Positions 26,687 through 33,992 of a DNA stretch of 64,000 nucleotides are shown here, one piece after another. Below the pieces are notes generated by a model. The model was not told the DNA's origin, ran no database searches, and worked only from the letters and a program-made list of their open reading frames with translations. Position 1 is the stretch's first letter. Each line of letters begins with the position of its first letter. Made by a program: the position numbers and the translations under genes. Location of the stretch: NCBI RefSeq assembly GCF_014892515.1, contig NZ_JADBGR010000064.1, positions 118,342 through 182,341 of the forward strand. The letters are read 5' to 3'. The DNA is from Myceligenerans pegani. Lineage in GTDB: Bacteria > Actinomycetota > Actinomycetes > Actinomycetales > Cellulomonadaceae.

Positions 26687-27289
26687 ATGGCAGAGGGAGC
26701 GCCGGAGACAGCGCCGGAGACGGAGGCAGGAACGGTCGACCCCCGGATCGTGCGGACCCGGCGCGACGTCGTCGACGCGACCACGGCCCTGCTTCGCGCC
26801 GAGGGATGGGGCGGGGTGACCCATGCCGAGGTCGCGCGTCGAGCTGGGTACTCGAAGGCGACCGTCTACGCGCACTGGCCGACGCGCCTGGATCTGATCG
26901 AGGCGTCGGTCGGGCAGATCTGCTCCACGTCCCAGCACCCCGAGCCGACCGGTGACCTGCGCGCCGACCTGATCGCCGAGCTCACCGGGCTGGCCGAGGC
27001 GCTCACCGAGGGTCAGCTCGCCCGCATCTTCGGCGGCATCCTGGAACGTGCGGGCAGCGATCCCGGGGTCGACGAGGTGCGCCGGCAGCTCGTGGCGGAG
27101 GGATCCGGTCCGATGGCGGCCATTCTCGCGGCCCACCTGCCGCCGGACGCGGTCGACGCCGCCCTCGCGCTGCTCAACGGCGGCGTCCTGTTCCGGATCG
27201 GCTTCCAGGCGCTGCCCGCCGACCGGGCGTTCATCACGGACCTGGTCGACCGTGTCCTCGCGACGACCGCGCACGACGCCACGCCCTGA
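26687..27289 (+). CDS. TetR-family transcriptional regulator
   Basis: A 200-residue regulator with an acidic ~20-residue N-terminal tail, a TetR helix-turn-helix (TRRDVVDATTALLRAEG, then EVARRAGYSKATVYAHWPTR) and a helical ligand domain of TetR_C type. It lacks a Shine-Dalgarno sequence and appears leaderless. It is divergent from the DoxX gene, its probable target, with a dyad operator between. Its 3' end converges on an HxlR gene with 21 bp between stops. Confidence 0.87.
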   Translation: MAEGAPETAPETEAGTVDPRIVRTRRDVVDATTALLRAEGWGGVTHAEVARRAGYSKATVYAHWPTRLDLIEASVGQICSTSQHPEPTGDLRADLIAELTGLAEALTEGQLARIFGGILERAGSDPGVDEVRRQLVAEGSGPMAAILAAHLPPDAVDAALALLNGGVLFRIGFQALPADRAFITDLVDRVLATTAHDATP

Positions 27290-27310
27290 CCCCTGGGGCG
27301 GCGCGCCCGG

Positions 27311-27766
27311 TCAGTGTGCCGCCGTCTCGAACGCCTCGCGTGCGCGGGCGATCTCCTCCTGATGCTCCTCGGACCAGGTGACGAGCGCCTGGGTCGTGCC
27401 GAGCAGGGTGCGGCCCAGTGAGGTGAGCTCGTACTCCACGCGCGGCGGGACCTCGGGATAGACGGTGCGCCGCACGAGGCCGTCGCGTTCGAGGTTGCGC
27501 AGGGTCACCGTCAGCATGCGCTTGCTGATCCCGTCGATCTCCCTGCTGAGCTCGCCGAACCGCAGCGTCTTCTCCTCCAGCAGCGCGATGACCAGGAGCG
27601 ACCACTTGTCGGCGATGCGGTCGAGGATCTGCCGGACCTGGCAGTCCTCGCGGACGTCCCACTGGAAGGGATCGCGGTCCGCCCTGCACTCGGCCGACAA
27701 CTCGGCCGGCCCCGCTCCGGTTCCCTCGGGGTAACCGGGTGACGCCGAAGTGCCTTCTTGTGCCAT
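27311..27766 (-). CDS. HxlR-family transcriptional regulator
   Basis: A 151-residue winged-helix regulator of the HxlR (MarR-like) family. It has an acidic N-terminal tail, the typical CQVRQILDRIADKWSLLVI segment with a Cys available for redox or electrophile sensing, and the recognition region GISKRMLTVTLRNLERDGLV. It faces an MFS exporter with 67 bp between starts and a perfect dyad in the gap, so it very probably represses the exporter and itself. HxlR proteins commonly respond to aldehydes, quinones or drugs through Cys modification. Confidence 0.88.
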   Translation of the reverse strand: MAQEGTSASPGYPEGTGAGPAELSAECRADRDPFQWDVREDCQVRQILDRIADKWSLLVIALLEEKTLRFGELSREIDGISKRMLTVTLRNLERDGLVRRTVYPEVPPRVEYELTSLGRTLLGTTQALVTWSEEHQEEIARAREAFETAAH

Positions 27767-27791
27767 CCGACGATCGTGCCCAAGGATCGTC

Positions 27792-27812
27792 ATGGTTACA
27801 AGAGGTAACCAT
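27792..27812. promoter_or_regulatory. HxlR-type operator
   Basis: Perfect arms ATGGTTAC and GTAACCAT are separated by AAGAG. This GTWAC-based dyad, centred between the divergent HxlR and MFS genes, matches the usual layout of HxlR operators. Confidence 0.8.
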
Positions 27813-27833
27813 GCACCGAGCGAGGAGATCCTG

Positions 27834-29237
27834 GTGACAGAGGCAAGAATGGTGGTCCCGCCGCCCGCGGCCGCGACGCGGGCCGGCTGGGGAGTGCTGG
27901 CGGTCGTGTGCGGAGCGCTCTTCCTGGAGGGCATCGACATCGCGATGCTCAACGTCGCGGTCCCCGCGATCGCCGCCGACATCGGCCTCGCGACGGCCGA
28001 CGCGCACTGGGTGATCAGCGCCTACGTGCTCGCCTACGGCGGCTTCATGATCCTCGGCGGGCGCACGGCGGACCTCGTCGGCCGCCGCCGGACCTTCCTG
28101 GTCGCGCTCGCCGTGTTCGTCGCGTTCTCGGGCCTGGGCGGCGTGGCCGACGACGCCTGGGTGCTGCTCGTCGCCCGGTTCGTCACCGGCGCGACGGCCG
28201 GGTTCATGACACCGGCGGGCTTCAGCCTCCTGACGACCAGCTTCCCGGCGGGCCCGCTCCGGGACCGGGCGCTGGCCGTCTACGGTGCGATCGGTGCGGG
28301 CGGGTTCACGCTCGGCGTCGTCGCCGGAGGCTTCCTCACCGAGGCCGGCTGGCGCTGGGTGTTCTTCGCGCCCGTCATCGTGGGCGCGCTGCTCTGGGTC
28401 GCCGGCCGGGCGGTCATCCGGCCGGACGAGGCCGGCCGCATCCCGCGTCGCGGATTCGACCTGGGCGGTGCCGTCACCCTCACGTCGGCCATGGTCGTGC
28501 TGATCTACGGCGTCGTGGAGACGGGGGAGGGGCGGGGCCTCACCACGGGGATCACCTCGCTCGGCGTCGCCGCCGCGCTGCTCGTGGCGTTCGTCGTGAT
28601 CGAGCGCCGGGCCGCGGATCCGCTGCTGCGCCTCGCCGTCCTCCGCGAAGGGCTCCTGGTGCGCGCGAGCGTCGCCGGCCTGCTGGTCATCGGGTCCTTC
28701 TTCGCGTTCCAGTTCCTCGTCACCCTCTACCTGCAGGATCTCCGCGCATGGTCCCCGGTGGCCACCGGGCTGGCGTTCGCCGTCATGGGAGCGGACATGA
28801 TCCTGGCGCCGCTGTTCACGCACCGGCTGGTCGCACGGTTCGGGAACGTCCCGGTGATGGTGGCCGGGGTGCTGGCCGGCCTCGTGGCCTTCGCGCTGGC
28901 CCTGCGGATCGACGGCGCCTGGGGCTACCTGGAGCTGCTGCCGTCGATGCTGCTGATCGCGGTGATGTTCGCCCTCGTGTACGGGCCGCTCGCGGCCGCC
29001 GCGACCGCGGGCCTGGACGAGGCCGAGCACGGGCTCGCCGGTGGGGTCGTCTACACGGCGTTCCAGTTCGGCGCCGCGCTGGGCGTCTCGGCGGCGACGA
29101 TCGTCCTCGTCGGCGGGCACACCACGGAGGCAGGAGCGGCCGACTACCAGCGCGCGCTGCTCGTCCCCGTCGTCGGCGCCGCGCTCGCGCTGGTCCTCGG
29201 CATCTCCACCTGGTCCCGGAGCCGCCGGGCCGCGTAG
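27834..29237 (+). CDS. MFS drug exporter, DHA2 (EmrB/QacA) type
   Basis: A 467-residue proton-coupled exporter with about 13-14 TM helices. The first helix is followed by a DHA2-type segment (FLEGIDIAMLNVAVPAIAADI), then motif A (GRTADLVGRRRTF) and motif C in TM5 (GFTLGVVAGGFLTEAGWRWVFF). It should expel hydrophobic drugs or toxic metabolites. The GTG start has GAGGAG six bases upstream. The divergent HxlR regulator and its 27792-27812 dyad make this an inducible efflux unit. A strong hairpin follows the gene. Confidence 0.88.
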   Translation: MTEARMVVPPPAAATRAGWGVLAVVCGALFLEGIDIAMLNVAVPAIAADIGLATADAHWVISAYVLAYGGFMILGGRTADLVGRRRTFLVALAVFVAFSGLGGVADDAWVLLVARFVTGATAGFMTPAGFSLLTTSFPAGPLRDRALAVYGAIGAGGFTLGVVAGGFLTEAGWRWVFFAPVIVGALLWVAGRAVIRPDEAGRIPRRGFDLGGAVTLTSAMVVLIYGVVETGEGRGLTTGITSLGVAAALLVAFVVIERRAADPLLRLAVLREGLLVRASVAGLLVIGSFFAFQFLVTLYLQDLRAWSPVATGLAFAVMGADMILAPLFTHRLVARFGNVPVMVAGVLAGLVAFALALRIDGAWGYLELLPSMLLIAVMFALVYGPLAAAATAGLDEAEHGLAGGVVYTAFQFGAALGVSAATIVLVGGHTTEAGAADYQRALLVPVVGAALALVLGISTWSRSRRAA

Positions 29238-29258
29238 GGGCACGTCACGCCCGGCGGC

Positions 29259-29302
29259 GTGCCGCCGGCCAGGCGTACCTGATGCGCCGGGGCCGGCGGC
29301 AC
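29259..29302 (+). terminator. Hairpin terminator after the MFS gene
   Basis: Perfect 12-bp arms GTGCCGCCGGCC and GGCCGGCGGCAC enclose a 20-base loop. It separates the exporter from the next TetR unit. Confidence 0.65.
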
Positions 29303-29342
29303 GGCCATGAATCCGTGCGCCACGGCTGTGGTCGGGAAGATT

Positions 29343-29362
29343 TACGAGACGGTCGTCTTGTA
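29343..29362. promoter_or_regulatory. TetR-type operator, autoregulatory
   Basis: Arms TACGAGAC and GTCTTGTA around GGTC, with one mismatch. The right arm runs into the -10 hexamer TATATT of the TetR gene, so bound protein would block its own transcription and that of the coupled hydrolase. Confidence 0.75.
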
Positions 29363-29366
29363 TATT
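29361..29366 (+). promoter_or_regulatory. -10 element TATATT, leaderless start
   Basis: TATATT ends six bases before the ATG at 29373. It is the closest match to consensus among the leaderless starts in this window. Confidence 0.55.
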
Positions 29367-29372
29367 GTTCGC

Positions 29373-29948
29373 ATGGCGGGTTCACGGGGTCGGCCGCGGG
29401 ATGCGGCCATCGACCAGCGCATCCTGGCCGTGACGCGCGAAGCCGTGGTGCGGCAGGGTTATCGCGGGCTGGTCATGGAGCAGGTGGCGAGTGCGGTCGG
29501 CGTGGGCAAGCAGACGCTGTACCGTCGCTGGCCGCGCAGGCCGCTGTTGGTGTTCGAAGCCGTGTTCGGCGGCGGGGCCGAGGCCGCCGGCATCCTGCCG
29601 GACACCGGGACGCTGGCGGGGGATCTGGCCGCGGTGGTCGAGGCGCAGCGGCTCCTGTACTCGGACCCCGCAAACGTCGAGCTGCTGCGCGGCCTGCTCG
29701 CGGACTGCCTCGGCGAGCCGGAGCTGCTGGCCGAGTTCCAGCGACGTCTCGTGCGGCCGCGGCTCGCCTCGCTCGAGACCGTGGCCCGCCGGGCGGCCGA
29801 TCGCGGGGAACTACGGCCGGAGATCGACACCGAATTCATCGCGGAACTCATCGGAGGATTCATGCTCGTCCATGTCCTGGTCTACGGAGGGTCGGCCGAA
29901 GACTTCGGTCCGGCGCTCGCCGACGTCGTCGTGCGGGGCGCACGGTGA
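29373..29948 (+). CDS. TetR-family transcriptional regulator
   Basis: A 191-residue repressor with helix-turn-helix (DQRILAVTREAVVRQGYRGL, then QVASAVGVGKQTLYRRWPRR) and a C-terminal domain of the TetR_C_11-like type. The ATG at 29373 is favoured over an upstream in-frame ATG at 29307 because a -10 hexamer and an operator-like dyad directly precede it. The downstream serine hydrolase starts in the overlap GTGA, so the regulator and enzyme form one autoregulated transcription unit. Confidence 0.86.
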   Translation: MAGSRGRPRDAAIDQRILAVTREAVVRQGYRGLVMEQVASAVGVGKQTLYRRWPRRPLLVFEAVFGGGAEAAGILPDTGTLAGDLAAVVEAQRLLYSDPANVELLRGLLADCLGEPELLAEFQRRLVRPRLASLETVARRAADRGELRPEIDTEFIAELIGGFMLVHVLVYGGSAEDFGPALADVVVRGAR

Positions 29949-31165
29949 ACGGCCTGGTCCACGGCGACGTCGCCGACGGGTTCGGGCCCGTCGCCGACGC
30001 GTTCGCCGCGAACTTCACCGACCGCGGTGAGACGGGCGCCGCCTGCGTCATCTACCGGTCCGGGAACAAGGTGGTCGACCTGTGGGGTGGCCACCGCGAC
30101 ACGGCCTGCCGCCGACCCTGGACCCAGGACACGGTCGTCCCGGTCTTCTCCACCACCAAGGGCGTCTCGGCCCTCGTGACGGCGCACGCGGTCGGCCGCG
30201 GCCTGTTCGCCTACGACGACCCGGTCTCGCGGCACTGGCCGGAGTTCGCCGCCCACGGCAAGCAGGACATCACCGTGCGGCAGCTGCTGGCCCACCAGGC
30301 CGGTCTGTGCGCCGTCGATGCCCCGCTCGACGAGACCGTCATCGCCGATCCCGAGCGCCTGGCGCGGATCCTCGCCGCCCAGCGCCCGGCGTGGACGCCC
30401 GGGGACCACCACGGTTACCACTGCTGGAACCTCGGCTGGTACCAGAGCGAGCTGATCCGGCGCACCGATCCGCAGGCCCGCACGCTCGGCCGGTATCTGG
30501 CCGACGAGCTGACCGGTCGCCTCGGCGCGCGGTTCTTCCTCGGCCTGCCCGACGACGTGCCCGACGACGACGTCGCCGAGATCAAGTCCTTCACCAAGGC
30601 GCTCATGCCGCTGAAGATGCCCCCCTCCATGGTCCTGTCCTTCCTCAACCCCCGCTCGCTGCCGTTCCGCGCGATGGGCAACCCGAAGTTCCTGCTCGAC
30701 CACCACAGCCTCAACCGGCGCGAGATCCGCCGGCTCGAGATCGGATCGGGCAACGGCATCGGCACCGCACGCGCGATCGCGCGGCTCTACGACCAGTTCC
30801 TCCACCCGACCCTCATCGACGTGCCCGCGCCGGTGCGCGACGAACTGCAGGCACCCGGCCGCGACCCGGCCCGCGGCAACAGGGACCTCGTGCTCAAGAC
30901 CCACATCCGCTTCAGCCTCGGCATGATGAAGCCCGGCGGATCGCTCACCTTCGGCACCGACGAGCGCGCCTTCGGCTTCTGGGGTGCCGGCGGATCCTGC
31001 GGCTTCGCCGACCCCGCCACCGGCACGGCCTTCGCCTACGTCATGAACCGCATGGGCGCCGACATGTTCGGCAACGACCGCGAGACCGCACTCCGCACCG
31101 CCTACCTGCGATGCGTGCGAACGATCAGGCCGCACCCGCCCGCGTCCCTCGAACCCGATCGGTAG
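29945..31165 (+). CDS. Beta-lactamase-family serine hydrolase (class C-like esterase)
   Basis: A 406-residue protein of the beta-lactamase/penicillin-binding-like family, closest in layout to EstB-type esterases. The catalytic motif is S69-T-T-K72 (PVFSTTKGVSALV), the second motif is the YHCWNLGWY tyrosine region and the third is the FWGAGGSCGF segment in place of KTG. There is no signal peptide, so it is cytoplasmic and more likely an esterase or lactone hydrolase than an antibiotic-resistance enzyme. Translation is coupled to the TetR gene (4-bp overlap), and the ligand of that repressor may be this enzyme's substrate. Confidence 0.85.
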   Translation: MNGLVHGDVADGFGPVADAFAANFTDRGETGAACVIYRSGNKVVDLWGGHRDTACRRPWTQDTVVPVFSTTKGVSALVTAHAVGRGLFAYDDPVSRHWPEFAAHGKQDITVRQLLAHQAGLCAVDAPLDETVIADPERLARILAAQRPAWTPGDHHGYHCWNLGWYQSELIRRTDPQARTLGRYLADELTGRLGARFFLGLPDDVPDDDVAEIKSFTKALMPLKMPPSMVLSFLNPRSLPFRAMGNPKFLLDHHSLNRREIRRLEIGSGNGIGTARAIARLYDQFLHPTLIDVPAPVRDELQAPGRDPARGNRDLVLKTHIRFSLGMMKPGGSLTFGTDERAFGFWGAGGSCGFADPATGTAFAYVMNRMGADMFGNDRETALRTAYLRCVRTIRPHPPASLEPDR

Positions 31166-31264
31166 ACCGCGGCGGTCGTGGGTGACGGCAGATCGGGCCT
31201 CACCACGGTGTCCGGGTGCTGATCGGGTCGTGACCACGCAGGACGTTCCTGACAGCATGTCAGT

Positions 31265-31834
31265 ATGAACCTGCACGAACGGATCGACGGCCGGCTGCGC
31301 GAGTTCGTCGAGCGGCAGCCCGTGTTCTTCGTCGCAACGGCGCCCCTCGCCGCGGACGGGCACGTCAACCTCTCGCCACGCGGCATCTCCGGCACCTTCG
31401 CCGTGTTCGACGACCACACGTTCGCCTGGCTCGACGGCACCGGCAGCGGGAGCGAGACCGTGGCGCACCTGCGCGAGAACGGCAGGATCACCATCATGTT
31501 CTGCGCGTTCGAAGGCCCGCCGAACATCGTCCGGTTGCACGGCACGGGCCGCGTCGTGACGCGGTACGACGACGAGTACCCGGCCCTCGCGAGCCGGTTC
31601 ACCGACATTCCCGGCGCCCGCGCGGTCATCGTGGTCGACGTCGAACGGGTCTCCGACAGCTGCGGCTGGAGCGTGCCCCTCATGTCCTACGAGGGCGAGC
31701 GGGACCTGCTCGGCCCGTTCTTCGAGCGCAAGGGCGAGGCCGGGCAGCGCGAGTACCGCCGCCGCAAGAACCTCACGAGCATCGACGGCCTCCCGGCCTA
31801 CGACGCCGACCCGTTGGACGCGGTGGAGGCCTGA
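31265..31834 (+). CDS. Pyridoxamine 5'-phosphate oxidase-family protein
   Basis: A 189-residue flavin- or F420-binding split-barrel protein (FVATAPLAADGHVNLSPRG start, then FAVFDDHTFAWLDGTGSGSETVAHLRENGRI). The C-terminal ~50 residues, with ERVSDSCGWSVP and YRRRKNLTSIDGLPAY, are typical of the subgroup not involved in vitamin B6 synthesis. Substrate unknown. It stands alone between the hydrolase and a deletion scar, and a terminator hairpin follows its stop. Confidence 0.85.
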   Translation: MNLHERIDGRLREFVERQPVFFVATAPLAADGHVNLSPRGISGTFAVFDDHTFAWLDGTGSGSETVAHLRENGRITIMFCAFEGPPNIVRLHGTGRVVTRYDDEYPALASRFTDIPGARAVIVVDVERVSDSCGWSVPLMSYEGERDLLGPFFERKGEAGQREYRRRKNLTSIDGLPAYDADPLDAVEA

Positions 31835-31840
31835 CCGGCG

Positions 31841-31883
31841 ATCGGCCCCGGGGGAGGAGGCCCCCTGCACCGGAGGGGCCGAT
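31841..31883. terminator. Terminator hairpin
   Basis: Perfect arms ATCGGCCCC and GGGGCCGAT, extended by flanking CCGG on both sides, enclose a 25-base loop. It lies between converging frames and may serve both strands. Confidence 0.6.
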
Positions 31884-31890
31884 ACCGGAA

Positions 31891-32082
31891 TCAGTCTCCT
31901 GGTTCGCCGGGTATTTCCCGGCGCTGCGAACGGATCGCCGCCTGCGCGTTTCGCCGCCCTCCCGCGGCGGGCGCGGCGACGATCAGTCCGCTCACGGTCG
32001 TGCGCAGCAGGTCCCTCGCTCCGTCGACCGTCACGCCTCGCTCGCTGACGAGCAGCGACAGGGCGAGGCCGTCGATGCTGGC
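31891..32082 (-). pseudogene. TetR regulator remnant (C-terminal fragment)
   Basis: The minus strand encodes the end of a TetR-type protein: KASIDGLALSLLVSERGVTV then DGARDLLRTTVSGL, the usual last two helices, followed by a basic tail and stop at 31891. Upstream of about 32082 the frame no longer resembles the family. At the same point on the opposite strand a truncated transporter begins. The 5' two-thirds of the gene, including its helix-turn-helix, is therefore missing. Confidence 0.65.
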
Positions 32083-32368
32083 CTTCGTGCTGCCTGCCGC
32101 AGGCGCCCGCGACGCGGTGCGCAGGAAGCGGGGTGGTGAGGAGTCGCCGCGGCGCGAAAGGCTGCGCCGGGCCTTCGACAAGTACGGGGTCGCCGGCGTC
32201 AGCCTCGTGGGCCAGTGGATCCTGCCCAGCCAGATCAGCTCGGCCGCCATGGTCGGCTTCGGCGCGAACCGCAACACGGTGATCGTCTGGCAGATCATCG
32301 CCATCTCGCTCTGGGGCGTCGTGTTCGGCATCCTTGCCGCGTTCGGCATCCAGCTCCGGCAGGGATGA
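32078..32368 (+). pseudogene. Small multidrug efflux protein, 5'-truncated
   Basis: The encoded C-terminal ~97 residues match the small multidrug export membrane family: a basic segment (RRERLRRAFDKYGVAGVSLVG), then QWILPSQISSAAMVGFGANR and a last TM helix (VIVWQIIAISLWGVVFGILAAFG). Family members are ~150-180 residues with two further TM segments before this. The ATG at 32078 has no Shine-Dalgarno sequence and lies at the junction with the antisense TetR remnant. I infer a deletion that removed both 5' ends and the shared promoter. Confidence 0.65.
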
Positions 32369-32385
32369 CCCGGGCCGGCGTGCCC

Positions 32386-32391
32386 GACAAT
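32386..32391 (+). promoter_or_regulatory. -10 element GACAAT, leaderless start
   Basis: GACAAT ends six bases before the GTG at 32398. The same hexamer at the same spacing precedes the MpaB gene at 41981. Confidence 0.4.
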
Positions 32392-32397
32392 GGACCG

Positions 32398-32802
32398 GTG
32401 ATCTCCACTGACCTCGCCGCGAGACTGCGCGACGCCGGCCTGGTCTGGGACCCGGCCGACGGCGACCGGTTCCGCATCGAGTCGCCCGAGCTCGCGGGCG
32501 ACGTCTTCACCGTGAGCACGATGACGATCGAGGCGCACGAGTACCCGACCGGCACCATCCTCGGGTTCAACGGCACCACCGAGTGGGCGCTGGACTCGGT
32601 CGCGATCGAGCACACCCTGTGGCTGCCCCGCGAGGACCAGCTGCGCGGCCTCCTGCGCTCCACCTTCCGGACCCTGCGCCGCACCGACGGCGTCTACGAG
32701 GTGGAGGTCGAGTTCCTCGGCCGCACCCGCGTCTTCAGCGACCCGGAGCCCGCCGACGCCTACGGGCGCGCGCTGCTGGCACTGATGGAGCTGAGCCGCT
32801 GA
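32398..32802 (+). CDS. Conserved actinobacterial protein of unknown function
   Basis: A 134-residue soluble protein typical of actinobacteria. It opens ISTDLAARLRDAGLVWDPADGDRF and contains the recognisable FNGTTEWALDSV and WLPREDQLRGLL segments. Similar proteins are often labelled 'pilus assembly protein CpaE' in databases, but nothing here shows a CpaE ATPase or pilus role and I do not support that name. The GTG has no Shine-Dalgarno sequence and a -10-like hexamer directly upstream, so the mRNA is probably leaderless. Confidence 0.75.
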   Translation: MISTDLAARLRDAGLVWDPADGDRFRIESPELAGDVFTVSTMTIEAHEYPTGTILGFNGTTEWALDSVAIEHTLWLPREDQLRGLLRSTFRTLRRTDGVYEVEVEFLGRTRVFSDPEPADAYGRALLALMELSR

Positions 32803-32892
32803 CGGCTGTGTCGAACGATCCTCCGGGCCCGCTCATCGACGAGCGGGCGGCTCGGCATCGCGTCCAGTACGAGCGGTGGCATCACGCGGATC

Positions 32893-33597
32893 TCAGCGAG
32901 CCTCGAGGACGAAGAAGATGAAGGACACGAAGGCGCTTCTCTCTCCGCTCGCGAGGCGCGGCGGGAGGAGTTCGGCCGGTGTGTCCGGGGACGGCGCGGG
33001 TTCGGCCACGGACGCGATCTGGAACCCCGCGGCGGTGAAGGCGTCGGTCATCGCGTGCAGGGGTCGGTGCCAGTACGTCAGCGTCCCCGGCCGACCCGCG
33101 AACTCGTACTCCTCCGAGAACTGCCGGATGGCGAAGTAATCCTCGTCCGGGAAGAAGAAGGGGCGCACGAGCGGGTGGTTGACGGAGAGGATGAGCCGCC
33201 CGCCGGGTTTGAGCACGCGGCGCAGCTCGGTCAGCGGCGGGTGCCAGTCCTCCAGATAGTGCAGGACCAGGGAGGCGACGACGTCGTCGAAGGCGTCGTC
33301 CGCATAGGGCAGCGGCTGTGCGAGGTCCGCGACGGTCAGCGGTACGTCGTCGCCGAGCCTGCGGCGGGCGAGTTCGATCATCGCGGGGCTGCCGTCGAAC
33401 CCGGTCATGTCGGCGCCGAGGCGGCGGAGCTCGGCCGACAGCGGTCCGGAGCCGCAGCCTGCGTCGAGGATCTTGCGGCCGCGCACGTCGCCGGCGAGAC
33501 GGAGCATGGCTGGTCGTTCGTACCAGGCGTTGAGCAAGCTTCCGGCGTTCTCGGCGTCATAGCCGGCAGCGAACGCGTCGTAGTGGTCGGCCTTCAT
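32893..33597 (-). CDS. Class I SAM-dependent methyltransferase
   Basis: A 234-residue Rossmann-fold methyltransferase. SAM motif I is ILDAGCGSGPLSAEL, followed by the motif II acidic residue (GFDGSPAMIELA), a DLAQPLPYADDAFDDVVASLVLHY-type segment split over motifs II-III, and a post-motif LKPGGRLILSVNHPLVRPF. The C-terminal PFFFPDEDYFAIRQFSEEY stretch is common in ubiE/small-molecule methyltransferases. The substrate is unknown. It is transcribed away from the effector cassette that starts at 33993 and shares the intervening regulatory region. Confidence 0.85.
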   Translation of the reverse strand: MKADHYDAFAAGYDAENAGSLLNAWYERPAMLRLAGDVRGRKILDAGCGSGPLSAELRRLGADMTGFDGSPAMIELARRRLGDDVPLTVADLAQPLPYADDAFDDVVASLVLHYLEDWHPPLTELRRVLKPGGRLILSVNHPLVRPFFFPDEDYFAIRQFSEEYEFAGRPGTLTYWHRPLHAMTDAFTAAGFQIASVAEPAPSPDTPAELLPPRLASGERSAFVSFIFFVLEAR

Positions 33598-33719
33598 CGG
33601 GTCCCCTCGGCTGGACGGTCCGTGTCCCGCCTGACGCTATCGGGTCGGATCGCGGTGGCGGCTCGGTCCTCAGCCGCCGTCGACAGGGGTACACGCGAGA
33701 GTTCCTGAGTCCGACGGGT

Positions 33720-33738
33720 ATTGTTCAGACATTGTTCA
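33720..33738. promoter_or_regulatory. 11-bp-period direct repeat
   Basis: ATTGTTCA occurs at 33720-33727 and 33731-33738, one helical turn apart, upstream of both the methyltransferase and the effector cassette. The arrangement suits a tandem-binding regulator. Confidence 0.45.
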
Positions 33739-33741
33739 CGT

Positions 33742-33763
33742 CATTTCAGCCCTGCCTGAAATG
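33742..33763. promoter_or_regulatory. Perfect 8-bp dyad
   Basis: Arms CATTTCAG and CTGAAATG around CCCTGC, in a locally AT-rich segment. Operator or transcribed hairpin; position next to the direct repeat favours a regulatory site. Confidence 0.5.
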
Positions 33764-33992
33764 TTGATGCGGGAAACCCGGAGATCATCCGCCCGGGCGA
33801 GCCCTGCCGTGGCGGTCCTGGTGCCCGGTATTCGTTGAAGTTCCGCGGCACCTGACGCCCCCGCACGGCCCTTTCGTATTCCACCGCCCTGCGCAAGGGC
33901 AGAAGTCCCCCACCGACTTTCATGGCATTCCTGCCGGGCACCGGATACCTTCCTGGCGGAAAGAGCGAATTCCAGCGAGGAAAGGCTCCCGG

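Larger units (their letters stand above)
33598..33992. other. Divergent intergenic region, no gene
   Basis: About 395 bp between the methyltransferase and the effector cassette, clearly less GC-rich than its surroundings from about 33700. It carries an 11-bp-period direct repeat (33720-33738), a perfect 8-bp dyad (33742-33763) and a GCCCTTGC-type hairpin (GCCCTGCGCAAGGGC) near 33887. GAGGAAAGG at 33977-33985 is the ribosome-binding site for the gene at 33993. I see no coding sequence. Confidence 0.6.

Noticed and set aside
29307..29372. Longer start (ATG 29307) for the TetR gene
   Set aside because: The extra 22 residues would be encoded across the operator and -10 element, and the family N-terminus begins at the later ATG.
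29945..31165. Calling the beta-lactamase-fold protein an antibiotic-resistance enzyme
   Set aside because: It lacks a signal peptide and a KTG motif, and its TetR coupling fits an esterase better.
32398..32802. Naming the 134-residue protein CpaE (pilus assembly)
   Set aside because: The name circulates for similar proteins, but there is no Walker motif or receiver-like domain and the protein is far too short for CpaE.
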